Of a stretch of 64,000 bases of DNA, positions 24,540 through 36,700 are shown one piece after another. Both the position numbers and the translations under genes were made by a program. The DNA is from Luscinia megarhynchos (Eukaryota; Chordata; Aves; Passeriformes; Turdidae), in NCBI GenBank assembly GCA_034336665.1, contig JAPFBE010000013.1, forward strand, positions 16,161,056 to 16,225,055, given 5' to 3'. Below the pieces are notes generated by a model. It was not told the DNA's origin. It was given only the letters and a program-made list of their open reading frames with translations, and ran no database searches. Each line of letters opens with the position of its first letter. Position 1 is the stretch's first letter.

Positions 24540-26309
24540 GCCACAAAACCCCAAACAGGCAAAACCTATAGTTTTTTCTTATTCATAATGCTCACAGAGC
24601 TGAATTTTAGTGCCTTGTTTAGGTAAATCACCATGAAAGAGCATCCTTGCTGCCTTTTCAGCAGGCCAGAACTGGTACAAGAAGATGGGAGAAGCAACAA
24701 ATTTTTTTTTCTAAGTTATGATATTAATTTTTATGAGGATTTTTGTTTTAACTGCCAAGTCTTACTCAACTATATTGTATATGTGAACATGCTCAGAGCT
24801 GTAGGTAAGACAACTGAATGCAAATATATCCTCACAGAACAGCTTGTAAGAACACACCTTTTTATTTCTCTTTCTCTGATTTATCTGGCTGATAATATCT
24901 GCTCCTACATGCACTTCAAGAGGCCCAACTGTGCTTCAGACAGTTTCTGACACTTTGAGGTTAAGAAAGTAATTTATGTTATAATTTAGTGCTGCAATTT
25001 TTAAATGTATATGCAACACGTTGTATTTCAGTTTGAGGAGATGGCTCTATGGTAGACAAGACCCCAAGACTCTTGTCCTACCTTGCATGTGTATAGGCTG
25101 CCTCCATTTCCTCAGTTCAAGGGAGAAAAACTTGTACATGGTGATGGGGTAGTAATTTTTACACACGTGCATTTTAACTACTTTATTTTACATACTTGTA
25201 AAATATTGAATTTGTGGACAAAAGCTGCTCTGAAAATTTTAAAATGGCAGCCCTGGGATTCAGCATCTTAAATTTTAGAAGTGACCATTCAGTCACACAG
25301 GAATGGAATTAATGTTCCTCTAAACCCTTAGGTGGTTTTTTTTTACATCCATGTACTTCTTCAGTAGTCACTGTAGGTTCATAGTGATATAAATCAGAAT
25401 AGCACTTTCCTTCTTTCTTCAGCTAGGACCTGCTTTTTCACAAGTTACTACCTGAGCTGAAGATACACATCCATGTGCCATATAAAGCCCGACTGTGCCA
25501 TATGAGGTCTTACTCTAAAAAAATCCCCACAACAAAATGTTACAAAAATCAACTTACACACCACCAGCATCACTCCTCACAGCAAAGCCCTGTTCCACTG
25601 CAAACAGCCTAAAAGATTTTTGCTTAGATGACACATGCATGTTACATCCATAACAGTCAAGAAAAAAAATACAGATCAATAAATACACTCTGGCCACTAA
25701 GCTTTGCATAACAGTTTCTACCATGCTGGGCTACTTAACAAAATTAGAAATAGAAACAATTGAGTCATTTTATTACTTTAATAAAGAAAAAAATTATCAG
25801 AAATTGGAGAGCTTAGTAAAAATTTTGAAAAGTAGTAATTAAGTTTAGAGATAAGAAAATACATTTTAAGGACTGCTAAAATGTCCTTTCCACAACCTCT
25901 ATGGTGTTTAGCATAGATTTCAGTTTCTGGAAAACAGATACAATCTTTAGAGCCTGCACACAGCACTGAAAAGGGTGTTTAGAAAATGTTATTGAGACTA
26001 AAAATCATATTATTTCTTTGTTGATTGTATTATTTAAGGTATGTTGTATGAATTATTTAATCCTGACATAACAATACATAGAGAAAAATGTTCTGATTTG
26101 TCTTCAATTCAGATCATGTTGCCCCAGAACACAGCATGAGGGAAAACATTATCAAGTCATAATTTTACCAGATTTGTGCCAAAATACTGAGATATGTGTT
26201 GTAGGAATGATCTTGAAATGTTTTAAGTTTCTTGTTGTACATAATAAAAGTGATAATTAAATGCATAAATCTAAATTAATATTTAAAATTTATTTTTCCT
26301 CTAGGGCAA
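24540..26309. other. Non-coding sequence
   Basis: AT-rich unique DNA with no supported gene. A donor-like TAG/GTAAGA lies near 24804 without a partner. Confidence 0.55.
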
Positions 26310-26530
26310 CAGTGAAATAATGTCTGAAACACTGCATTCAGTGCTAGTCATCTGGGCCCAAGGAAGCTGAACTCTAATTACTGCAGGAGAGGAGAGGCTA
26401 TTGGAAAAGTTATGTGGAAAGACATCTTCTTTTCACATGAAAAATTAAAAAGTTTGACTTGTTTATCTAGCAAAATGCAAGAAGATATTTCCTAGAATAC
26501 ATGGAGCAATGTGAGAAAAGAGACATAAAA
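26310..26530 (+). repeat. Probable old CR1-type LINE fragment
   Basis: CTGCATTCAGTGCTAGTCATCTGGGCCC resembles the CR1 segment around GTCCAGTTCTGGGCCCC. Further right, AAAAATTAAAAAGTTTGACTTG then TTTATCTAGCAAAATG resembles the older CR1 motif for the AAAGCTCAATTTATTTAGTCTATCAAAA region. Spacing and order agree with CR1. Divergence is much greater than in the copies at 1163 and 44431, so this would be an older insertion. A chance resemblance is possible. Directly left is a strong acceptor-like TTTTTCCTCTAG. Confidence 0.45.
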
Positions 26531-29500
26531 AAAAAAGGGCAGTGTTGTTACGGGGATAAATCAGCTATGAATTAATTTGGGCTGAATATTGCACAAATTT
26601 CCAGCAAGTTGCAGAGCAGTGGGGTCAGAAGTCTTTGACCTTACTTGATGAATGAAGCAAGGAATTTTGATGAGACTGCATGAAATTAAAAGAGCCACCA
26701 ACAACTTTACCCTTGTCTTCCTGTAAACAGAGTTAAAACTACCTGGGGATTTATTCTGAATTCAAGGATTCTTAATGCAGTTCACTTCCCCTATTTCTCT
26801 TGAGTTAAGGACATTTGACTTCTGAAAGAGATTTTTCAAGGGGGAGCTGTAGTGCAGTGAAGCCAAGCCAGACCACACTCGATGGTTTCAGGGTCTGTTC
26901 TTGGTTGCCTTGTGTCAGCAGAGCCACTGGTGGCTGCAAGAACAGCTTGGGAGCTCTTCCTTCATCCACATTGTTGCCCCAATAATTCAGTTATGCTACC
27001 ACCCTGTGACTAGAATTGTTTCCCTTTTTGCTGAGAAAATCTTAAGCTGAATCTCAAACTGAATTGCCTTGAATTTTAAGTTGCAGCTTTGCTACAGCTG
27101 GAATGTGTGATGTCTTCTAGGCTGTTTCTGGCAGGGCTTCTGAGTGCTTTAACACAGGTGGGTGAAGGGTTTCTTCTGCTGAGACATGTTTCTCTATGAG
27201 CAGTCACAAGTGTGAGGTCTTGGTAAGAATGGCAAAGTCAGTTCAAGTACTTTCTATTCTCTTCCATTCTAATACTTGGAAAAGCTTTTACAATTTTATA
27301 GTTCTATTTTGTCTGACCTCCACACAAGTTTTTTCCTTCCTGGAGAGTAAAAGACTGCAGTGTTGGAAGATTTTCTGCTTTGTTTTTTACTCTGGTAACT
27401 TCAGCAGTCTCACCAAGAGCACAGCACCTCAGAGAGTCACACTGGTAAAGTGAAGAAATGCTGAAGAAAAAGATGCACAAAGCAGCAGAGAAACTTCTTG
27501 ATCCAGTTTTGTTGCCAGGAAAGTGTTTGTGTAACTATACCATTAACATGGTGTTTAACCCCATGTTGTACAAGACTAATTGGATAGCTGACAGGTAATA
27601 AAGTTAGTGCTTAAAAGATTGGGGACTGGGCATGTTTCCCAAATCCAGAGATAGGGTTATTCTGGGAACTTGCTAGAATCTCCCTCTGATGGGTATATCC
27701 ATCTATTAAAGGGCAGCTGTGTACATTTACATGGTTTTGGTTTGTTCTTGTAGCTCAGGTGGAGGATTCCTAGGTGCAGCTTATGATCTCCAAGACTGGT
27801 GGATTGGGTGGGACTGTAACTCTATTATTTTTCACTGGCACTAACAGCCCTCTGAGAATGACCTGGGAGCAGGAGACTGCTGGCAGGAAAGGCATCTGTC
27901 CCATTCCTGGTGTTTGTCATATGCTGGTGACAGACATGATGGGATCACTCAACTTTGGCTCTGAGAATTGCACTTGATGTTATCAGAAGATCCCAGTGTA
28001 AGACAGACCTGAGTCTGGCTTAAGATTCCTTTCTCCACAGATGAAGTTGCAACTGGTCAGGTTTATTTTCACAGCTGTTCAGCTGTGATTAGGCAGCCCT
28101 TTTTGGCTGTTGGATGCAGCAGGCCTTGGGCACAGTGTGTGCAGATGGTTTTTTTGGTAGTAGAGCTCCTTGGGTGGTGTATTTGTGGCAGCTCACAATG
28201 ACCCACTGCCCTGGGAGGGTGTTCACACCCATTGAAGGGCAGAGCATGACTCTGCTTTGGTGGCCAGGATGGCCATATGGTCTTCTCATGCATCTCCAGC
28301 TCTTTCCTCTCCACCTACACAGAGTAGGTAAGTGTCTAGGAATCTGGCTGAGACCATAAAGAAAGGACTGAGTGGGGCTGTGAAGCCCTGTTGTTATATT
28401 TGGAGGCAGGGGGATGTTGGACACCTGATGAGATGTCACAAGCCCATGCTGCTGCATGGGAGAAGAAAAGCACTCACACTGAGCTCCACCCATGTCCACT
28501 TTGGTACAAAAGGAGAGATTTCCTTAGATGAAAATGTCTGGATAGTCCCCAGTAAGAACATGTATGCAACACCACACCATAAAGGAAGGTAAAGAGAGAC
28601 AGCTAAAACAGCCTCCTCCAGTCTTCCCACGGGAACAGAAGATGTCCTTCCTATTTCCAATGTAGGAAATACTACATAAAAAATAATTGGAAGGTTTTGA
28701 AAAATATAATTTTGTGAGAAGTTATTAGTGAAGGAAGATGGTCTTAGAGGGAAGCTCTGCATAGGTCAGCACTGAATTCACTGTTTAACATATTCAGCAG
28801 TCAATGTTAAATTCCTGCTCCCAACATTTGCAAGTGTATTGGAGATGTGCTCTGCCAGACTGTAGAACAGTTCTTCAGAGAGATCAGGAATATTAAACAA
28901 CAGAGTTCATTTAAATGAAATGCATTTAAATATGAGAAGAAATTAAATAATGTCTCTAGGAACATTAAAAAATAGGAGGAAAGAAAAAGTAGTGACTGAA
29001 AAACAGATTAGAGGGGCATTGGATCAGTGTGACAATCCTTACAATGACAGGAAAGGTGGCATATGCCTTGGAGTAGGGAAAGAAGAATATATGGAAGCAG
29101 TAACATAATGTTATGTGTGAGTACAAGTTAGAACCTGGAAATGGTTTCCATTTCATGCATTTTAAAAGGATATTAAAAATTGCAGAGTCTGAAGAAAGCA
29201 ATAATATTTACTAAAGAGGAAGAGGAAAAGCTGTATAATGAGATATTTACAGATCAAGTTGTTCTTTATACTAGAACAGATGGAGAAATTACTTGATTTG
29301 TATATAAATGTTCCATGGGAAGAACAAATGGATACAAAAGTGCCCCTAATTTAGCAGAAAAATACACAAGAATAGCTGGAAATTCAAAGAGACAAGCTCA
29401 AAATTAAGTTTTAGGCAGGGAGTTTTTATTATTATATTTATTTAGGTGTTATTAACCACTGGCAAAAGGAACACAAATCAACAAAAGCAAGGGTAGAATA

Positions 29501-30128
29501 TCTTCAAATTAAGAGCCAACTTTGAGCTAGTTTGCTTAATACAGCTCGAAGACAGATACAGGCTACAAACAGAGATTCTTTCTGTCCAAAACTTTAAGAA
29601 TTGTGTTGTATTTAAAATAATGTAAGCACTGAGGAAATCTTCTTTCACTGCTTTGGTAATATCCTGTGACACATTGCCTGCACCATTTTTTCAATGTTTT
29701 CCATGTGTTTAGCATGGCTACATCTAGTTAAGGTTTATTTTAATCAGAGTGTGTTATTTTTTATTATTTTTGATGTTAATTGAACTGATATCAGGCTTTC
29801 TTATTATCTCATGTAGTACACTGAGCCTTCCTCTGAGCCAGACTCTTCCTAATTCAGTAGTGCATTAAATCACAGTCCACCTGGCTTTGTGGCTGTTTCT
29901 TATGAGGTAGTGGGGGAAAATGTGCAAGACAGCAGAAAAAAAGAAAGGTGATAGGGTTTTTGTAACAAATGAGAAAAGAAATCCAGAGAAACTTGCTCCT
30001 CAGGATCTGAGAGAGATGGAGAATTGCTAAGGACTCCAGAGCTGCCCAAATGTTGTATCACCTCTCCATTTCTAATAAGCAGCATAAGCATCAGTTCTTC
30101 TATGTCAAACACTTGAGGGGCTGCAGTC
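26531..30128. other. Non-coding sequence
   Basis: No gene supported. 28060-28600 is GC-richer and open on both strands (81-136 codons), with no recognised product. It could be an unrecognised repeat. A TAG/GTAAGT donor-like site lies at about 28326. AT-rich palindromic words (CATTTAAATG, GCATTTAAAT) occur at about 28908-28930. Confidence 0.5.
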
Positions 30129-30705
30129 TGTGTAGATTTTAGCTGGGACAGAGTCAATTTTTTCTTCCTGGTGGCTTCTGTGGTTCTGTGTCTTGGATGC
30201 ATGCTGATAACAGTGAGAAGTTTTCCTTATTGCTGAGCAGCACTTGCACAGCATCAAGGCCATTTCTGCTTCTCTCAGCTCCCCACCAGCAGCTGGGCTG
30301 GGGGACACAGGGAGCTGTGAGGGGACAGAGCCAGGACAGCTGAGCCCAGGGTGTCACACATCAGCCTTATCGTGCTCTGCATATAAAGCTGGGGCAAGGA
30401 GCAGGAGGAGGAAGGTGGGATGCTGCTGTTGGTTTTCCTGAGCCATCTGATCCACCATCCTGATGGAGCCCAGCCTTCCTGGAGATGGCTGAGCAGCTGC
30501 ATGCCCATGCAGAGTGGTAAACAAATTCCTTGGCTTGCTTTCTTTGTGTGTAGGGCTTTTGCTTTACCTACTAAACTGTCTTTATCTGAATCCTTTACTT
30601 TTTAAACTTTTATTCTTCCCATTCTCTGCCCCCATCCCACTGAGGGGAAGTGAGCAAGCAGCTATGTGAGCAAGCTTAGTTGTTGGCTGGGGCTAAACCA
30701 CAATA
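30129..30705 (+). mobile_element. Solo LTR of an avian ERVL-like endogenous retrovirus
   Basis: The block begins TGTGTAGATTTTAGCTGGGA and ends GGCTGGGGCTAAACCACAATA, close to the common avian LTR termini (TGTCCTGGTTTCGGCTGGGA and GGCTGGGGTTAAACCACGACA). Internal landmarks in order are GCTGATAACA, GAGCCAGGACAGCTGAGCCC, the TATA box ATATAAAGCTGGGG at 30381, CTAAACTGTCTTTATCTGAATCC, and CCCCCATCCCACTGAGGGGAAGTGAGCAAGCAGC. Flanking pentamers CAGTC (30124-30128) and CAGAC (30706-30710) look like a decayed 5-bp target-site duplication. No gag, pol or env lies on either side, so it is a solo LTR left by recombination. The family name is from memory of the consensus, not a search. Confidence 0.88.
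30381..30388 (+). promoter_or_regulatory. TATA box of the ERVL-like LTR
   Basis: ATATAAAG followed by CTGGGG sits at the usual U3 TATA position of this LTR type. Activity today is unknown, because the LTR carries many point changes. Confidence 0.6.
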
Positions 30706-33700
30706 CAGACTTAGTTACTGAAATGAAACTGTCCAATATTTGTACCCATAGGCAGAATTATGTGGTAGTGGATAAGCAAGAGCTCCATCTGGTCTTAGAG
30801 ATGGGCAGAATTTAAAGCATGGGCATAATATAATGACAAAAAGCTCAGCTACTTAGCCTTCTTTCCTTTAAGTGCTGTAGTCTGCAATGCATTAATTATT
30901 TTTCTATCTTTACATTACAGGCCGAGTTGTCCATCATACCCATAATATTGATTTGAACAGCCTCAGTGCTTTAGGTTTTCTCTTTTCCTCTGGTTCTAGC
31001 TACAGTTTGAGCATCTGTCTGGACAGCTTTGGTTCTGCAGTAGTTAAGCATCCTGTGACTTGTCTTCAGTTGTCACATTCCAGGTCCTTCCAAAAGGCCC
31101 ATATGTGCTACTTAAAACTTTTGTTTAGCTCATTAGCAATTTTAGTGTAGCTTGATGATTTGCCAGATGCTCTCAGAGAAACATGCCCATCTGAATGTGG
31201 CTCTCTCCTGTGAAATCTGCTTCCTGCAGCAGATTTCCTCAGACAGACCGAATTCCTTCACGGGCCTGAAGAACTGATTGAACATCCCCTTTTGTCCAGT
31301 TTGCAGAGATTAATTGCTGCTTTGTGCTCTGCTGCCAGCCTCAGCCCAGGACATGCTGGAGGGTGAGAACAGGGACATGGTGTGGTCACTGCAGAGATCC
31401 CTGCAGGCTCTCAGGGAAGATGGATGAAATACAGCTGCAAAGCTCCCTCCTGCAAGGCAGAGCCTTTTAGGTTTAGAGTGTATGGGCAGTATCAGCTGTC
31501 CTAGACACTGATTTCACTGAACATTCTTTGTGCTTAGCAACATCACCATTGTGCTACACCAAGTATGCTATTTGTGAATGGCATATTCTGTGCTATTTTT
31601 CCTTCAGCCTTTAACCAATAGAGTGGCTTTCTCCATATGCTTTCTCCACCAGAAAGGAAAATTTGTGTTGGTAGATTGATCTACTTAAGGAAATGTGGTG
31701 CTGCTTCTTGTTTCTTAAGATTCAGAGCTCTTCTAGACTGTTTTTTCTGTGTAAATCTCTGGGGGAATGAGCGAGAGAAAGAAATGGAGGATATTTTAGG
31801 CAGCTGCTTGGCAATCTGTGAAATAATCTGAGGTCTTAGCCCCACAGGTGTCTGTGTGACATTCCCCATCATTATTTATAACCTTTTTGCCTTTACAAGC
31901 AAAGAGGGCAGGGATGTGGAAGGAGATTAAGCCAGATGGTACTTTCCCATGCCTAGATGTGGCACTCCAGTTCATGGGCAAAGATACTGGGAGAGAATAC
32001 TGTGAAGGGCTGGGCATGGGGAGCTGGTGCTCTCATGTCCCCACACTGCCCCTAATTTTTGGATGAAAAGTAGGAAAAAGACTCAGCTTCCAGATTGGTT
32101 GCAGCAGAGCCTTTCATAAGAAAATGTAATCAATCCTGAAAATTCTTTTTTTCCTTCAGATATATATATTTTTCATCATATACAGAAAATAAAATGAATG
32201 TATAAAGAGTTATTACATGGGTTTTCACATTGGATTTTAAAGCTAAAGCAGTGTCAGGCTTGGTGTGAAAATAATTTCATTAATTTTATTAAGTAGATCA
32301 TCAGTTACAGCTTTTATATCTGCATCTGTTTATAAAAAGCAACATTAGCTGTAGTGCCCAGTATGTCTGCTTATTGTAGGGAGCTGGGTAAAACTGCTGC
32401 TTTCAAACATAGTTGCCATTTTCAACCAGGTGGCTATGCTGAACAGATGATTCCATTTTGTTCACATTTGCCAATGTGTTTAGCTATTTATAGGATGTAT
32501 TGCTGATGGAAACCATCATAACCTGGGTGACCAAAATTAGGAAGTATAGCAGTGGTACTTGGGATTCATATATTTTTGATAGCTATTTTCTGTTTATTGT
32601 ACTTTTATTTCTTTTTCTCTACATTTTTCTCTGCATGGGCTGTCATTTAAAACCCCAGAGTTCACTGCCCACCCTGAAAGTTTGCTGTTCCTTGACTTCT
32701 GTGGCCTCTATCTCAAAAGAAGGATGTTATAAGTAAAACCAGGGTAGACACCTCAGTTATTCCAGACTCACAGTCTTTAAATGGAGGAGAAAGCAGGTTC
32801 ATCAGAGTGCAAATTCATGGAATGCTATTCCAGGGAGATATGTATGTGCTATTCCAGGATGAACTCTGTAAGATATCTGGGTAAGTTTGTGTGACTGTGG
32901 TGTCTTATGAGCAAGAAGAAAGCTCAGAGAGAAAAGTGTGCATAAAAAGGCACTCATCACTAATAAAATGGCTTTTAAGCCCTCCTCTCACCCCCTCCTC
33001 TGATGATGGTATGCACAGCAAGGAAAACTCATAATGGATTTTGAATTATTCTGCATTAAATTTTACTTCCCTGTGATTTGTGGTTACCTCCTTTTTACTT
33101 CAATGCTTTAGAGAAAGTGCTCTGAAGACACCAGCTGTACTGACTGGCTCAGGTGGTTTTTAATTTAGCTTAGATAAATATGGTACTTGCTTCAGATTAG
33201 CCCAGGTGAAAAAATATTCCTCTTCTAGGTAAGAAAGTCGCCTTGCTCAATAGAAGCCAAGTGAATAATTTTATCATCTCTCCCTACCAGGCTTTGCTTC
33301 CCCTTGCCAAGTGGTGTGGCAGCACAGGAGCTGGGCTCCTGTCAGCTGAAACCTAGCTAGAAGATGCTCTCCAGCAGTTAGTGTGTGCTTTGTCCACAGA
33401 AACAAACTAGAGCAAACTAAAATCTCACAAGGTATGCACTCTCTGAATTTTGAGTCCTTAACAGCAGATATTTTCCCTTTTGTTCTCTTCTATTAGGATG
33501 ATTTAAATGCAGGGTGTCAGGAATGTTTACAAGAAATTAACTGTGCTTATCTAGTTTTCCTCAGATAACTGATTTATGATTTACTGACAAAATTTCTGTT
33601 GTTTCCAACTTGCCTTCTCCCTTCTCATTGTCTTCCAGTTACTACTTTGACTGACAGAGTCCAGTCAGGATAGGAATTAGAAAATATCAGGTCATTGTGT

Positions 33701-36700
33701 GACTATATGCAAGTGAAAGTTGAATCTTACTAGAAGGTCAGTCAGTTAAGATAATCAATTCCTTCTCCACAGATAATGTGATTTTTCTCTGGCCTTGCAA
33801 AATGTGAGCATATTACTTGACTTCATGCACCTTGTATTTTATGCCTCAGTGTGCAATGATCATTTGCTTCTAACAATTAAGCTGGGGATAATCTCTATCA
33901 ATCTTCTTAATAATCTTCTATTATATATTAACAAATGAGATGAGAAATCATACACCCTTACTCTTGTATTAGCTCTGTGCAGATTGTATTTTTAAAGTTC
34001 TAAATTGCACAATGCAGCCTAATAACTATTAGCTGCCTACAAGTGCATGCTAAGGGATAAGTATGTAAAAGCAGAAGCACTTGTTTCAGTTCACAAGCTT
34101 TTCAAAACAGGAGGGAAAAAAGCCCTTCTGTTAAAGTGTGGAAAACCAGCTTGTTGAAGTGTTATAATCTATCCATGGAAGGATTGGGAAGGATGATTTA
34201 CTTGAATCCTCTGTAGAGACATATTGTAATCCCTACCAACTGTTATTAAATTAACCATAGCAGTGAGAAATGGTTACAGCCCAGGCGCCCCAGATAGGGC
34301 ATGAACACAGAGATAAGGCTTCTTCTGAAGAGATGATGATGCTATAGCCACAATTACATTGTTCTCTAATTCCTGTCAAGCTGCCTCGAGAGTGGGGGAG
34401 TCAATAAAACATTCCTATCATAGACTAGAGGCTCACTTGTATTACCCAACAAAATCAATCAAAACAAAAATTTCATTTTCTAGTGGCCTTGATGTAGATT
34501 CCTCAATCATTTTCTAATTAGATATTTCTTGGATAACTTGTGATGTTCACTGGGGAACGACTAAAACGTTTTACACATGATGTTAAAAGATTTTCTCCTG
34601 GTACTATCAGGGAACATTAGGACTTTCTAGGCTCTGAAGCATGGAAGCTATTAAAGCATCAGAAATCTGGAGATCCTGGCTTTGGCAGTGCAGTAAATAT
34701 ACTGATATCAAAATGTTCTGCTTCATGCTGAAGTCATTAAAAAGCAAGAATGATTTCTTCAGTGAAAGCACACATTCTTAGGTAATAAATTGCCTTTTGA
34801 AAAGCAACTCCTGTCAAACTCATGAAAATTTTCCATTACTCTGTGATCTTCCAGAAAGTGATTGATAAATATTTTTAACTTCATTTTCCATTGCACCATT
34901 TAATGAACTCACTTGTGCTTGGTTGCTCCCCATTAAGTTTTGTAGGAGTATGTCACCTGATTAAATTCTTATTTTACTAAGATGGTTTCAAAGGTATAGC
35001 TAAATTACAAGTTTATGGATGGCTAAACTTAGCCACTTGCCAGTTTTATTTTCTCACTCATATGTCATTTAAAGAAGCCAGCATATTTTTCCCACATCAT
35101 TCAATAGTACAGCAAGTAGGTAAAATTGCTTCCTCTTCACACTGCACAAGAGACTTGATTCTAATAGGACCTGTAAAATTGACTCAGAAAACCTTAGGGA
35201 GACTTGAGAATCTGGGGGTTGTACTTAGGTCAAAGTTGAAGTAGAAAATGTGTTCTTTCTAGCCCATTACAACTCTGAAGGAAGCTCCATGGAGATGATC
35301 CTCAGGAAGATTACTTTATAAGTGAGAAAAAGAACATAGCAGGAGGGACTGGGTTTAAGAGTTGTCAGGAGGATCCTTAGCTGTTCCTTGGGCTTCCAGA
35401 GCAAAGTGTGGGTGAGGGTAATGCCTCTGTTTTTGGTAGTGGCAGATGATGGGAAATTATAGCAAAAGGATATAATCTAGATGGAGGGTCTCTGGGAAAC
35501 TGATCTTCACTGAGTGCCTTGGTAGTGGGAACTGAGATAGTTTCTTGAGGCTGCCTCAGCTCTGGACCAAGAGCAGTGTAAGGGAAGAGCTAAAATCCCA
35601 GATGGACTTTTCTGCTGGATTAGCTCCAGACTACATGCAGTACTGGCCTCATCTCTGTGCCCCAAGCCTCAAAAACCAACAGAAAAAATGTTGCAGCTCA
35701 TGAGCTGCTCATACAAATGCCAGAGGATAGAGCTTGAGCTGCTGATGGGGACAACTGAAATTCTGACAGTGAGCTCTGATCTGATCTAACTGAAAAGCAG
35801 GCACAGCTTCAAAGGATGGGGTCAGGAACAGTCCTGGCTATGCTGCAGCTGCCTCAGAGAGACTTTTGGGGGAGACTCAAGTGTTTATTTGTGACTAGAA
35901 TAGGATCATTTTTGTAACAAGCCTTTAAAACCATTTCCTTGCTAATTTTGCCCTTTTATCCACTGAAAGGATTCTGTACTCATCTGCATCCATCTCCTTG
36001 TAAAAGGCTGCCTCTGTTTAATAACTTTGTTCCACTTCATCCAAAGATTAATAGCAGCACAATTATTAGTTGTGAATCTATAGCTTTTTGCCAAGGTAAG
36101 GAGAGTGTAACTGCTCATAAACATTAGCTCCAGATGAAATGCCACGTTCAAGGTCTCAGCTGTGAAGCTGTGCTTTTAATTAATTTTCAGATTTTTCATT
36201 CGTTCTCAGAGATATCACAAGAATCTGCAAACACTCGTTTAATCTCCATGGGTTGAGCCCTTCTTTCATCCTCCTGGTGGTGGTTTGTTTGCATAGATGA
36301 CTGCATTCTTGAGCCCACTGGCATGACAGCACCAAAGGCCTTTGAAAACTCTGGGAGCCTTTTCCACAAAATCAGAGGTCAGAGGGACCTGCTGCTAGGT
36401 TTGACTGCTAAGACTCCCAGCCTAAGGAGATGCAGAAAGGAAAATGGCTCAGAAAAAAACCAAACCAGCATCCAGACACATGCATGCTGAGAGCATCCTT
36501 TAGCCCATGTTGTTAGCTATTCCATTGTTTTTTTATCCCTGCTAGAAATGGTTACAGAATACAAATCTGCAGACTGTCAGATAATTTTTGCACAGTGATC
36601 AAATTTTTTGAGTTAATCTTCAGCAAATTGAGATGAGTTTTTGACACTGAATGTTGCAGGGTTTTCCAGCCCCAGAATTTTCTTTTTCTTGGCAGTACTC

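Noticed and set aside
28069..28592. ORFs of 81-136 codons on both strands in a GC-richer block
   Set aside because: Antisense overlap and lack of any recognised family suggest chance. The block could be an unrecognised repeat.
33790..33900. Possible plus-strand MIR fragment (ATTACTTGACTT ... TGCCTCAGT ... GGGGATAAT)
   Set aside because: Words are present but the spacing fits poorly, so it is too weak to annotate without a search.
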